A stretch of DNA of 35,050 nt from Alphaproteobacteria bacterium (lineage in GTDB: Bacteria > Pseudomonadota > Alphaproteobacteria > UBA9219). Position 1 is the first letter of the stretch, and every line of letters begins with the position of its first letter. The notes beneath the pieces are model-generated. The model was not told the DNA's origin. It searched no databases and saw only the letters and a program-made list of their open reading frames with translations. Positions 6,846 to 14,644 of this stretch are shown piece after piece. The stretch covers positions 1 to 35,050 of the forward strand of contig WREW01000012.1 of assembly GCA_009779135.1 (NCBI GenBank), written 5' to 3'. Position numbers and translations under genes: made by a program.

Positions 6846-8656
6846 GCATTCGCCGCTTGCCTGAACATCTTGTCAACCAGATTGCTGCGGGCGAGGTGAT
6901 TGAACGTCCCTCGGCTGCGCTTAAAGAGCTTTTGGAAAATGCTCTTGATGCCGGTGCGACGCAGATTGAAATCATGCTGCGCGAAGGCGGGCAGAGTTTT
7001 ATCGCCGTGACCGATAACGGCCAAGGCATGACGGCACAGGATCTGGAGCTTGCGGTTGAAAGGCATGCCACGTCAAAACTTCCTGACGGCGATCTTTGGC
7101 ATATTAAAAGCTTTGGTTTTCGCGGCGAGGCGCTGCCTTCCATCGGCGCGGTGGCGCGTCTTAAAATAACATCGCGCAAAAAAGATGCGGATGAGGCCTT
7201 TAGCATCAAGATCGAAGGCGGGCAGCTTTCTCCGCTTAAACCGGCGGCGCTTTCTTGCGGCACCATTGTGGAAGTCAGCGATTTGTTTTTCGCCACGCCG
7301 GCACGGCTGAAGTTTCTTAAATCCGTGCGCGCGGAATCACAAGCGGCGCGTGATGTGGTGGACAGGCTTGCGATGGCGCATCCTTATGTCACCTTTGTTT
7401 TAACGGAAGATGACCATAAGCCGGTGCGGTATGAAGCTGCGCCCGCTTTGCTTGAGGGAAAAGATGGGTTGCGCGCGCGTCTGGCGGGCGTTCTGGGGCA
7501 GGTCTTTGTTGAAAATGCGGTTTATTTTGATATGGAGCGCGATGGATTTTCGCTTTACGGCTATGCGGGCCTTCCCACCTACAACCGCGCCACAAACCGC
7601 CAACAATATCTTTTTGTCAATGGCCGTCCGGTGAAAGACAAGCTTCTCTTGGGAAGTTTGCGCGGCGCTTACGGGGATTTGATACCGGTGGGACGCCATG
7701 CGGCCGTGCTTTTGTTTTTGACGGTTCCTTTGGAGGAGGTGGATGTGAATGTTCATCCCACCAAGGCCGAAGTGCGTTTTCGTGATGCAAGCAAGGTACG
7801 CGGGCTTGTTGTGAGCGCGATCCGCCAAGCGCTTTCCTCAGCCGCACAATTAACGACCAGCACGCTTGCGCCGGAAATGCTGCGCAGGCTCAAACCCGAA
7901 ACCTATGCCGATTATGCGCAAAGCGGGAGTTTGCGGCCCGTTGGGGTCGAGGCCCGAGGGTTTTCGGAAAATCTGACGGGCAGCAGCAGGCAGCAGGCGT
8001 TTTTGCTCGGTGCGCAGACAGCGCCTTTGCAGCCTTTTGCGCGTTCCACGCAGAGCGTTTCTCCCGCGCAGCCTTTGGGGCGGCTGGGCGCTGCGGTGGC
8101 GCAGATTTATAAAACTTTTATCGTGGCGCAGACGGACGACAGTCTTATTCTTGTCGATCAGCATGCCGCGCATGAACGCATTGTTTATGAAGGCATGAAA
8201 AAAGAACTTTCGGTGCATGGCGTAAAGCGGCAGATCCTTTTGATTCCTGATATTATAGAAATGCCGGACGGATCAGGCGCAAGGCTTTTGGCTGTGGCAG
8301 AGGATCTTGCAAGCCTCGGGCTTGTGATTGAGCCTTTCGGCGCGTGCGATGTTCTGGTGCGCGAGGTGCCTGCTTTGCTCGGGCAGACGGACACAAGGGC
8401 CCTTTTGCATGATCTGGCCGAAGAGCTTTTGGAGCTTGAGAGCGTCAAAACGCTTGAAGACAGGCTTTTGGCTTTGTGCGCGCGCATGGCTTGTCACGGC
8501 AGCGTGCGCGCGGGACGGGTGCTTCATATAGATGAGATGAATGCCTTGCTGCGCCAGATGGAAAACACGCCTGCCGCCGGTCAATGCAATCATGGGCGAC
8601 CGACTTATGTCGCGTTGAGCTTTGAGGATTTGATGCGGTTGTTTGATCGGGGGTAG
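6842..8656 (+). CDS. mutL: DNA mismatch repair protein MutL with endonuclease motif
   Basis: Product of 604 residues. MutL links mismatch recognition by MutS to strand incision. The GHKL ATPase motifs are intact: KELLENALDAGA (28-39; Glu29 and Asn33), DNGQGM (58-63) and GFRGEALPSI (92-101). A Pro/Gln/Ser-rich linker runs from about 340 to 415. The C-terminal domain carries the metal-binding endonuclease motif DQHA(x)2E(x)4E at 439-450 (DQHAAHERIVYE). It also has CHGSVRAG (551-558) and CNHGRP (582-587). MutL should therefore nick DNA itself, as in organisms without MutH. It is translationally coupled to the pentapeptide gene by an ATGA overlap. A long palindromic element follows at 8665. Confidence 0.96.
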   Translation: MSIRRLPEHLVNQIAAGEVIERPSAALKELLENALDAGATQIEIMLREGGQSFIAVTDNGQGMTAQDLELAVERHATSKLPDGDLWHIKSFGFRGEALPSIGAVARLKITSRKKDADEAFSIKIEGGQLSPLKPAALSCGTIVEVSDLFFATPARLKFLKSVRAESQAARDVVDRLAMAHPYVTFVLTEDDHKPVRYEAAPALLEGKDGLRARLAGVLGQVFVENAVYFDMERDGFSLYGYAGLPTYNRATNRQQYLFVNGRPVKDKLLLGSLRGAYGDLIPVGRHAAVLLFLTVPLEEVDVNVHPTKAEVRFRDASKVRGLVVSAIRQALSSAAQLTTSTLAPEMLRRLKPETYADYAQSGSLRPVGVEARGFSENLTGSSRQQAFLLGAQTAPLQPFARSTQSVSPAQPLGRLGAAVAQIYKTFIVAQTDDSLILVDQHAAHERIVYEGMKKELSVHGVKRQILLIPDIIEMPDGSGARLLAVAEDLASLGLVIEPFGACDVLVREVPALLGQTDTRALLHDLAEELLELESVKTLEDRLLALCARMACHGSVRAGRVLHIDEMNALLRQMENTPAAGQCNHGRPTYVALSFEDLMRLFDRG

Positions 8657-8664
8657 GGCTGTGT

Positions 8665-8766
8665 TGTCATTGCGAGGAAAGTCGGCCGTAGCCGGCTTGA
8701 CGCGGCAATCCCTGCAACATCGCCGAGATTGCCGCGTCGGGCCTTGCGGCCCTCCTCGCAATGACA
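8665..8766. repeat. Palindromic repeat element A with cloverleaf folding
   Basis: TGTCATTGCGAGGA (8665-8678) is the perfect inverse of 8753-8766 (14 bp). Inside it, AAGTCGGC (8679-8686) pairs with GCCGGCTT (8691-8698) around CGTA, with one G-T mismatch. GACGCGGCAATC (8699-8710) is the perfect inverse of 8727-8738 (12 bp). GGGCC (8739-8743) pairs with GGCCC (8748-8752) around TTGC. The four helices make a complete four-arm fold of 102 nt. It sits between the convergent genes mutL and nadC and is followed by TTTTT on the plus strand, so it may also terminate mutL transcription. It resembles the dispersed TGTCATTGCGAGG-type palindromes seen in many proteobacteria (from memory, not checked). Confidence 0.88.
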
Positions 8767-8777
8767 GTTTTTGGGGG

Positions 8778-9620
8778 TCACAGAGCATCCAGACCAATAT
8801 CGAGGGTTTTGGCGCTGTGGGTTAGGGCGCCGATGGAGATGCGATCTACGCCGGTGGCGGCCACATCATGGACATTGTCCAGCGTGATGCCGCCTGAGGC
8901 TTCGCTGATTAAACGCTCGTTGATGCGGGTGACGGCTTTGTGGAGATTTTCGAGACTCATATTATCAAGCAGAATCATGTCCGGTTGTATGTCCGCGGGA
9001 AGGGCTAAAAGTTCATCAAGCTGCTCGAGCGTATCAACCTCAATTTCAATTTTGATTTTATCGCTTTTCATGGGGCGCACGCGGCGCAGGGCTTCTTGTA
9101 CCGAGCCTGCAAGCGCAAGGTGGTTGTCTTTGATTAAAACAGCGTCATAAAGGCCAAAACGATGATTGACGCCGCCGCCCATGCGCACCGCGTGTTTTTC
9201 AAGGGCGCGTAAATTGGGGGTGGTTTTGCGCGTGCAGCAGATGGAAGCTTTATAAGGCTTGACGGCCTGAACATAGGCGTTTGTCAGCGTGGCAATGCCG
9301 CTTAGATGGCAAAGAAAGTTTAGCGCTGTGCGCTCGGCTGCGAAAATGGCGCGCGCGTTGCCCTTGATCGTGGCGATAACGCTTGAGGGCGTAAGTTCGG
9401 CGCCGTCTTGCTGTGCGGCTTCGAATTGAATGGTGGGGTCTAAAAGAGAGAAAGCCAGCCGCGCGGCTTCAAGTCCGGCCAAGATCCCCGCTGTCCGCGC
9501 GCATAATTGGCCTTGCCAGAGCAGGGTTTCGTCAAACAGGGCTTTGGATGTAATATCGCCCTGCTGCCCGAGGTCTTCCGCAAGCGCGGCGCGGACGGTT
9601 TTTTCTATAGTGTCTGTCAT
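8778..9620 (-). CDS. nadC: Nicotinate-nucleotide pyrophosphorylase (quinolinate phosphoribosyltransferase)
   Basis: Product of 280 residues. It converts quinolinate and PRPP to nicotinate mononucleotide, CO2 and pyrophosphate, the third step of de novo NAD synthesis. Family motifs are all present: ERTALNFLCHLSGIAT, TRKTTPNLRALEK, GGGVNHRFGLYDAVLIKDNH, IEIEVDTLEQL, DMILLDN and EASGGI. These include the Arg, Lys and His residues that bind quinolinate. The start ATG overlaps the nadB stop by ATGA (9617-9620), so the two are translationally coupled. It is the last gene of nadA-nadB-nadC, with element A just beyond its stop. Confidence 0.97.
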   Translation of the reverse strand: MTDTIEKTVRAALAEDLGQQGDITSKALFDETLLWQGQLCARTAGILAGLEAARLAFSLLDPTIQFEAAQQDGAELTPSSVIATIKGNARAIFAAERTALNFLCHLSGIATLTNAYVQAVKPYKASICCTRKTTPNLRALEKHAVRMGGGVNHRFGLYDAVLIKDNHLALAGSVQEALRRVRPMKSDKIKIEIEVDTLEQLDELLALPADIQPDMILLDNMSLENLHKAVTRINERLISEASGGITLDNVHDVAATGVDRISIGALTHSAKTLDIGLDAL

Positions 9621-11107
9621 AGTGTTTCACAAGGCACGAGCGCGCCGTCACGCAAGGCATACCGGTTTGAGCGCGCAAGCTGTGGGTCGGGGTTCAGAAA
9701 ATCCGTGCGGTCATGCGCGCCGCGCGTTTCAGGACGCCAAAGGGCTGCTTGTGCGATCATATGGCCTATATGGGCGCCCGGCGTGCGCGTGGCCAGATCT
9801 TCGAGCGCGCTTAGCGCCGTTTTCAGGCCGGTTGCCGTGCGGCGCATGCCGACATGCGCAATCATCAGATTGCGCACGCGCGCGCGGTCTTCGGGCGCAG
9901 CGGCAGGATAAGGGCGCGGGCTGTCATGGGTTTCTATCTTCAGGGTTGCCGGAAGGGCAAGTCTGCCCTGCATATCCTGCGCCACGGCCATGCCCATCAC
10001 AACAGCCTCAAGCAAAGAATTGCTGGCCAGACGGTTGGCGCCGTGGAGACCTGTACAGGCGCATTCGCCGCAGGCCCATAAGCCTTCAAGCGCGGTGCGG
10101 CCACGCAGATCCGTTTCAATCCCGCCCATGTGATAATGCGCCACGGGACGCACAGGCAAACGCATCTCACGCGGATCAAGACCGTTTTTCAGGCAGATTT
10201 CAAAGACGGAAGGAAAACGCTCGCGGAGATGCGGTACATCGCGCGTGTCGAGAAATACACGCTCATCTTTTTCAATATAATCCCAAAGCGCGCGCGCGAC
10301 GATGTCGCGCGGTTGCAGGGCATCGACAATCTCCTCGCCTTTATCGTCAACCAAACGCGCGCCTTCGCCGCGCAGGGCCTCGCTTAAAAGCGGCATGGGG
10401 TCTGTGCCGATGTCAAGCGCTGTGGGGTGGAACTGGACAAACTCAAGATCGCGTAGGATGGCGCCTTTTTGCGCCGCGAGCAGCAAGCCTTCACCCCAAG
10501 AAAGCGCCGGCACTGTCGTATGGCGCCATAAAGCGCAGGCGCTTCCGGAGGCCAAGACAATATTGTTTGCCTTGATGTGATGTGTTTGCGGTTTGTCATC
10601 ACGGAAAAAAGTAATGCCGGTTACGCCATTTTCATCCGCATCTATTTGCGTCACATGGCAGGAGTCCAGAAAAGTGATCGAGGGCGTGCTGCGCACACGC
10701 GCCATCAGCGCGCGCATAATAGCCGCGCCTGTGGCATCGCCTTTGGCGTGCACAATGCGCCTGTGGCCGTGCCCGCCTTCAAGGGCAAGGTTAAGCCTGC
10801 CCTGTTCATCGCGGTCAAAGGGGACGCCCCACGGGATCAGCTGCTCAATCACGCGGGGGCCTGCGGCTGTGATGGATTGCACCGCGCGCGGATCACACAG
10901 ACCGCCGCCCGCTGCCAGCGTGTCTTGCGCGTGAAGGACGGGGTTGTCATCGGGGCCTACGGCGGCGGCAATACCGCCTTGCGCAAGTTCGCTGCTTGTC
11001 AGGAACTTTCCGGTTTTGCGGCCTAAAATCACAACCGGATAAGGTGCAAGCGCAAGCGCCGTGCTTAAAGCTGCAAGACCACCGCCGATGATGACAGGGA
11101 CATTCAT
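9617..11107 (-). CDS. nadB: L-aspartate oxidase
   Basis: Product of 496 residues. This FAD enzyme oxidises L-aspartate to iminoaspartate, the substrate of NadA. The N-terminal dinucleotide-binding motif is VIIGGGLAALSTALAL (5-20). SSELAQGGIAAAVGPDD follows, then EGGHGHRRIVHAKGDATG, where active-site residues of the succinate dehydrogenase/NadB superfamily lie. EFVQFHPTAL, LSEALRGEGARLVD and the C-terminal YHMGGIETD and GLHGANRLASNSLLEAVV signatures are also present. At 496 residues it is somewhat shorter than E. coli NadB, mainly in the C-terminal helical part. ATG 11107 lies one base after the nadA stop. Confidence 0.96.
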   Translation of the reverse strand: MNVPVIIGGGLAALSTALALAPYPVVILGRKTGKFLTSSELAQGGIAAAVGPDDNPVLHAQDTLAAGGGLCDPRAVQSITAAGPRVIEQLIPWGVPFDRDEQGRLNLALEGGHGHRRIVHAKGDATGAAIMRALMARVRSTPSITFLDSCHVTQIDADENGVTGITFFRDDKPQTHHIKANNIVLASGSACALWRHTTVPALSWGEGLLLAAQKGAILRDLEFVQFHPTALDIGTDPMPLLSEALRGEGARLVDDKGEEIVDALQPRDIVARALWDYIEKDERVFLDTRDVPHLRERFPSVFEICLKNGLDPREMRLPVRPVAHYHMGGIETDLRGRTALEGLWACGECACTGLHGANRLASNSLLEAVVMGMAVAQDMQGRLALPATLKIETHDSPRPYPAAAPEDRARVRNLMIAHVGMRRTATGLKTALSALEDLATRTPGAHIGHMIAQAALWRPETRGAHDRTDFLNPDPQLARSNRYALRDGALVPCETL

Positions 11108-11108
11108 G

Positions 11109-12068
11109 TTACGAGACCTTTATCATGCGCTCCACAGCCTTACGCGCGGGGGCGGCTATGGCGGCGGGGATGTCAATGGGGTGCGTCATGGTTTCAAGGG
11201 CGCGGCGGATGGATGCCAGCGTGATTTTTTTCATATAAGGGCAGAACTGGCAGGGTTGGATAAAGGTCAGATCGGGATGATCGATGGCGATGTTGTCGCT
11301 CATGGAGCCTTCCGTGAGAAGAACCACTTTTTCCGGTTTGTGCGTTTCAACCCATTCGATCATTTTGACGGTTGAGCCGGCAAAATCCGAAGCTTTTACC
11401 ACATCCGGCGGGCATTCGGGGTGCGCGATGATGGCAACGCCTTTGTGAGTCTGGCGGTAGTTATGGACATCTTGCGGTGTAAAGCGCTCATGCACGAGGC
11501 AGATTCCTTGCCAAGGGATGATTTCAACATCTGTTTGGGCGGCTGTGTTGGCCGCAAGGAAAGCATCGGGAACCATAATAACGCGCGGCGCGCCCAAGGA
11601 TTCAACAACTTGCTTGGCATTGCCCGAAGTGCAGCAAATATCGCATAGGGCTTTGACGGCGGCGGATGTGTTGACATAAGTCACAATCGGCACATCCGGA
11701 TAGCGCGCGCGCAAGGCAAGGATATCTTCAGGCGTGATGGATTCCGCCAAAGAGCATCCGGCTTCAAGATCCGGAATCAGCACCATGCGCGTTGGGTTCA
11801 TCAATTTGGCCGTTTCCGCCATGAAATGCACGCCGGCCATAAGGATCACATCGGCCTCAAGCGCGGCGGCTTGGCGGGCCAGCGCCAGCGAATCGCCGAC
11901 AATATCCGCAACGCCGTGGAAGATTTCAGGCGTCATGTAGTTATGGGCCAGAATAACGGCTTTCTTTTCCTTCTTCAGCGCGTGGATAGCCTCGATATCC
12001 GGCGCAAAACTGGCCCAGGCCTCGGGCGTGATGACATTTTTCAAGCGCGCATGGAGCTGATCCAGCAT
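11109..12068 (-). CDS. nadA: Quinolinate synthase A
   Basis: Product of 319 residues. It condenses iminoaspartate with dihydroxyacetone phosphate to quinolinate, using a [4Fe-4S] cluster held by three Cys. Cys105 (EAGCSLAES), Cys219 (AHPECPPDV) and Cys276 (CQFCPYMKKI) match the expected ligand positions. CDICCTSGNA (142-151) and AHNYMTPEI (41-49) are further family motifs. ATG 12068 is preceded by AAGAGG. It is the first gene of nadABC. A palindrome of 9-bp arms lies 19-39 nt upstream of the start and is the likely operator for the divergent NadQ-like regulator. Confidence 0.96.
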   Translation of the reverse strand: MLDQLHARLKNVITPEAWASFAPDIEAIHALKKEKKAVILAHNYMTPEIFHGVADIVGDSLALARQAAALEADVILMAGVHFMAETAKLMNPTRMVLIPDLEAGCSLAESITPEDILALRARYPDVPIVTYVNTSAAVKALCDICCTSGNAKQVVESLGAPRVIMVPDAFLAANTAAQTDVEIIPWQGICLVHERFTPQDVHNYRQTHKGVAIIAHPECPPDVVKASDFAGSTVKMIEWVETHKPEKVVLLTEGSMSDNIAIDHPDLTFIQPCQFCPYMKKITLASIRRALETMTHPIDIPAAIAAPARKAVERMIKVS

Positions 12069-12086
12069 GGAGAAAGGCCTCTTGAT

Positions 12087-12107
12087 TTATGCTCAGCTTG
12101 AGCATAA
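12087..12107. promoter_or_regulatory. Probable NadQ operator between nadA and the regulator gene
   Basis: TTATGCTCA (12087-12095) and TGAGCATAA (12099-12107) form a perfect 9-bp inverted repeat around GCT. It lies 19-39 nt before the nadA start and about 87 nt before the likely regulator start, so one site could control both directions. A possible plus-strand promoter, TTGATT (12083-12088), 16 nt, then TAATAA (12105-12110), has the palindrome filling its spacer. That is the layout expected for repression. Binding by the neighbouring Nudix-wHTH protein is inferred from position and family knowledge. Confidence 0.72.
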
Positions 12108-12122
12108 TAATGGACAAAAAAT

Positions 12123-12139
12123 ATGTCGGGTCACGACAT
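12123..12139. promoter_or_regulatory. Second inverted repeat in the nadA/nadQ intergenic region
   Basis: ATGTCG (12123-12128) and CGACAT (12134-12139) are inverse copies with a 5-nt spacer. They lie between the likely operator and the regulator start. The sequence differs from the first palindrome, so it is probably not a second copy of the same site. It could be a binding site for another regulator, a leader hairpin, or chance. Confidence 0.25.
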
Positions 12140-12193
12140 GGGTTTTATTATAGGCTTTGGCAGCCGGACACGCAAGAAGGAAGGAAACCGCCT

Positions 12194-13093
12194 GTGGCGA
12201 AAGCGCAACAGCAAAACATCATTCTTGAACTAAGTGCCGTGATTGTCGGGATTAAAAAGGGTCAGCCGCACATCATGGTTGCGCAAGGCAACCACCTGCC
12301 TGCCGGCCCTTTGCAGACGAATCACCGCAAGCTTGAGCAGGCTTTGCGCGTCTGGGTCAAGGCGCAGGTCGGGCTTAATCTTGGCTATGTGGAGCAGCTT
12401 TATACTTTTGCCGACAAGGACAGACTCGCAGACGGGCAGCGGGTGATTTCTATCGGTTATCTGGCGCTCACCCGTCACATGCCGACGCAGGGCACGGTGG
12501 CTTGGTATGATTTTTTGCCTTGGGAAGATCATCGGGACGGGATGGCTTCGGTTCTTCCTCTTATACAAAGCAGGTTGCGGGATTGGGAGAAACAGGCGCC
12601 CACGCCCGCCTTGCGCGCGGTGCGGCGGGCGCGGACAGGGCTTCATTTTCCTTTGCAGCCGCGTCTTTGGCATGAAGAGCTTGTTTTGCAGCGCTATGAA
12701 CTTTTATGGGAAGCGGGGCTTTTGCCGGAATCGCGTCATAAACAAAAGGGCGCTTTGCTACCTGCAGGGCTTGCCATGGCGCAGGATCACAGGCGCATTC
12801 TAGCGACAGCCATGGCGCGGCTGCGGGCCAAGATTAAATACCGGCCCGTTGTGTTTGAATTGATGGAAGATCATTTTACACTTTTGCAGCTTCAAAACAC
12901 GCTTGAGGCTTTGGCGGGCGTACGGCTTCACAAGCAGAACTTTCGGCGGTTGGTTTTGCATGAGGGATTGCTTGAGGCTTTGCCCACGCAGCTTCAGCAG
13001 GGGCGCGGGCGGCCTGCGCATTATTATGCGTTTCGGCGCGAGGTTTTGGATGCGCGCGCGATGGTGGGAACGAAGTTGCCGCGCGCGGGGTAG
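12194..13093 (+). CDS. nadQ: NadQ-like transcriptional regulator (Nudix-like sensor plus winged helix)
   Basis: Product of 299 residues. The N-terminal half (about 9-130) is Nudix-like (LELSAVIVGI, LEQALRVWVKAQVGLNLGYVEQLYTFADKDR, ISIGYLALTR). It lacks the acidic residues of the Nudix box, as expected for a ligand sensor rather than a hydrolase. The C-terminus (about 215-281) is the winged helix typical of NrtR/COG4111 regulators: FTLLQLQNTLEALAGVRL, then KQNFRR and GRGRPAHYYAF. Members control NAD biosynthesis genes, and this gene is divergent from nadABC across a palindromic operator. GTG 12194 is chosen because AAGGAAGG lies 9 nt upstream. In-frame ATGs at 12089 and 12110 lack such a site, and 12089 falls within the palindrome. 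NadQ itself, rather than a related NrtR, is inferred from context. Confidence 0.82.
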   Translation: MAKAQQQNIILELSAVIVGIKKGQPHIMVAQGNHLPAGPLQTNHRKLEQALRVWVKAQVGLNLGYVEQLYTFADKDRLADGQRVISIGYLALTRHMPTQGTVAWYDFLPWEDHRDGMASVLPLIQSRLRDWEKQAPTPALRAVRRARTGLHFPLQPRLWHEELVLQRYELLWEAGLLPESRHKQKGALLPAGLAMAQDHRRILATAMARLRAKIKYRPVVFELMEDHFTLLQLQNTLEALAGVRLHKQNFRRLVLHEGLLEALPTQLQQGRGRPAHYYAFRREVLDARAMVGTKLPRAG

Positions 13094-13110
13094 GGTGGCG
13101 TTACCTCCTT

Positions 13111-13214
13111 ATTGTCATCCTCGGGGCTTGCGAAGCAAGAACCCGGGGATCTGAAGCTGGGGCTAACGTCAGATCCCCGGCTCAACCGCTTCGCGGTTGC
13201 CCGAGGATGACAAT
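13111..13214. repeat. Palindromic repeat element B with the same cloverleaf plan as element A
   Basis: ATTGTCATCCTCGG (13111-13124) is the perfect inverse of 13201-13214 (14 bp). Inside it, CTTGC (13127-13131) pairs with GCAAG (13135-13139) around GAA. CCGGGGATCTGA (13143-13154) is the perfect inverse of 13169-13180 (12 bp). CAACCGC (13183-13189) pairs with GCGGTTG (13193-13199) around TTC. The element is 104 nt with the same order of helices as element A: outer 14 bp, left hairpin, inner 12 bp, right hairpin. Only TGTCAT near the ends is shared in sequence. It lies between the convergent regulator gene and aroA. Confidence 0.88.
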
Positions 13215-13228
13215 GGGGGGGGGAGTTT

Positions 13229-14566
13229 TTACGCGATATTGCCGCCGAGTTTTGTCATGAGCGGGATGAAGTTGGGGAAGCTGGTGGCGATGGGGCTTGC
13301 GTCGTCGATGGTGATGGGCTGGTCGGTGAGCATGCCTAGAATAAGAAAGCTCATGGCGATGCGGTGGTCGAGGGCGGCGTTGATGAGGGCGCCGCCTTTG
13401 GGGGGCATGCCATTTCCATGGATAATCAGATCATCGCCTTCAATAGCCACGTCAACGCCAGCTTGCCTAAGGCCTGCGGCGACGAGCGTCAGGCGGTCGC
13501 TTTCTTTGACGCGCAGTTCTTCAAGACCTTTGAAGCGTGAGGTTCCTTTGGCGCAGGCGGCGGCCATCGCCAAAATGGGATATTCGTCGATCATGGAAGG
13601 GGCGCGTTCTTTTTCTATGGTGATGCCGTGGAGCTTGCTGCCTTTGACATGCAGATCCGCGACTTCTTCGCCGCCATGGGTGCGTTTGTTTTCGAGCGCG
13701 ATATTTCCGCCCATTTCAAGAAGGCTGGTAATAAGCCCTGCGCGGCGTTCATTGATCCCTACATTTTGCAGCGTGATGGCCGAGCCTTCCGATAAAAGCG
13801 CGGCCACCAAAGGAAAGGCGGCGGCGCTGATGTCGCCCGGGACGTTGATCTTTTGGCCCGTCAGTTTGGGGCGGCCTTGAAGATGGATGGCGTGCGTGCC
13901 GGCCGCTGTTTTTTCAACATGGATGTCGGCGCCGAAGGCACGGAGCATGCGCTCGGTCGGATCGCGGGTCGGGATGGGCTCGATCACCGTGCTGGTGCCT
14001 TCAATGCTGAGCGCGGCCAGCAAAATCGCTGATTTCACCTGCGCTGATGCTACGGGAAGGCGGTAGTTTATGGGCCGCAAGGGGCCTTTTCCACAGACGG
14101 CCAAGGGCAGGCGGCCTTGATGGCGGGCCATGAATGTAAGGCCCATTTGCGTTAAAGGTTCGATCACGCGGCCCATGGGGCGTTTTTGCAAAGAGGCATC
14201 GCCTGCAAAAAAGCTGGTCATGGGTCTTGCGCCCAAAAGCCCGATCAAAAGCCGCGCGGATGTGCCGCTATTGCCCATGTTTAAAACCGAATCGCTCTCT
14301 TGCAGATTTTCAAGGCCCGGGCCTTCAACTGTCCAGTTTTGGGTCTGGGGATCGTGCCGGACGCTTGCGCCTACGGCTTTTAAGGCGGCCATGGTGGCCG
14401 CAATATCCTCGCTTTCAAGCAGGCCTTTTATGCTTGTCGGCCCCGTGGCGATGCCGCCCAGCATAATGGCGCGGTGCGAGATGCTTTTATCCCCGGGCAC
14501 AAGGGTCGTGCCGGAAAGGGGCGGGCCGCGTCTGGCGCGGACGCTAGGGGGCGGGGGGGCTGTCAT
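13229..14566 (-). CDS. aroA: 3-phosphoshikimate 1-carboxyvinyltransferase (EPSP synthase)
   Basis: Product of 445 residues. It joins phosphoenolpyruvate to shikimate 3-phosphate in the pathway to chorismate. Conserved motifs are GDKSISHRA near the N-terminus, NMGNSGTSARLL, GDASLQKRPMGRVIEPL, SAQVKSAIL, MIDEYPILAMAAACAKG with the catalytic Asp/Glu, and LRVKESDRL. SAQxK and NERR (NxxR) point to the class II type. The usual RDHTE motif of that class reads RDPTE here. I chose ATG 14566 (MTAPPPP...), which has AAAGGG just upstream. An ATG ten codons earlier (14596) has no ribosome-binding site. It is divergent from the TIGR02300 gene, a neighbour pairing common in alphaproteobacteria. Confidence 0.94.
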   Translation of the reverse strand: MTAPPPPSVRARRGPPLSGTTLVPGDKSISHRAIMLGGIATGPTSIKGLLESEDIAATMAALKAVGASVRHDPQTQNWTVEGPGLENLQESDSVLNMGNSGTSARLLIGLLGARPMTSFFAGDASLQKRPMGRVIEPLTQMGLTFMARHQGRLPLAVCGKGPLRPINYRLPVASAQVKSAILLAALSIEGTSTVIEPIPTRDPTERMLRAFGADIHVEKTAAGTHAIHLQGRPKLTGQKINVPGDISAAAFPLVAALLSEGSAITLQNVGINERRAGLITSLLEMGGNIALENKRTHGGEEVADLHVKGSKLHGITIEKERAPSMIDEYPILAMAAACAKGTSRFKGLEELRVKESDRLTLVAAGLRQAGVDVAIEGDDLIIHGNGMPPKGGALINAALDHRIAMSFLILGMLTDQPITIDDASPIATSFPNFIPLMTKLGGNIA

Positions 14567-14644
14567 AAGGCCCTTTATAGCAGGAAAATAGCGCATGGAC
14601 AGGGGGCGCGTGTTTTTTTTGATTTCTCCCTTAGGGTCTGCATT

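Noticed and set aside
8643-8825. Open frame of 60 codons on the plus strand across the palindromic element after mutL
   Set aside because: It follows the inverted repeat arms and overlaps the 3' end of nadC; it has no ribosome-binding site and its sequence is explained by the repeat.
9430-10575. Long plus-strand open frame of 381 codons opposite nadC/nadB
   Set aside because: It is antisense to two clearly conserved genes. Its length follows from their codon bias, and the product is Arg/Ala/Pro-rich without any recognisable domain.
8665-13214. CRISPR array or insertion-sequence ends suggested by the palindromes
   Set aside because: There are only two elements, they differ in sequence, there are no regular spacers, and no transposase or cas gene is present in the window.
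13197-13880. Plus-strand open frame opposite the aroA 3' end
   Set aside because: It begins inside the palindromic element and lies antisense to conserved EPSP synthase motifs.
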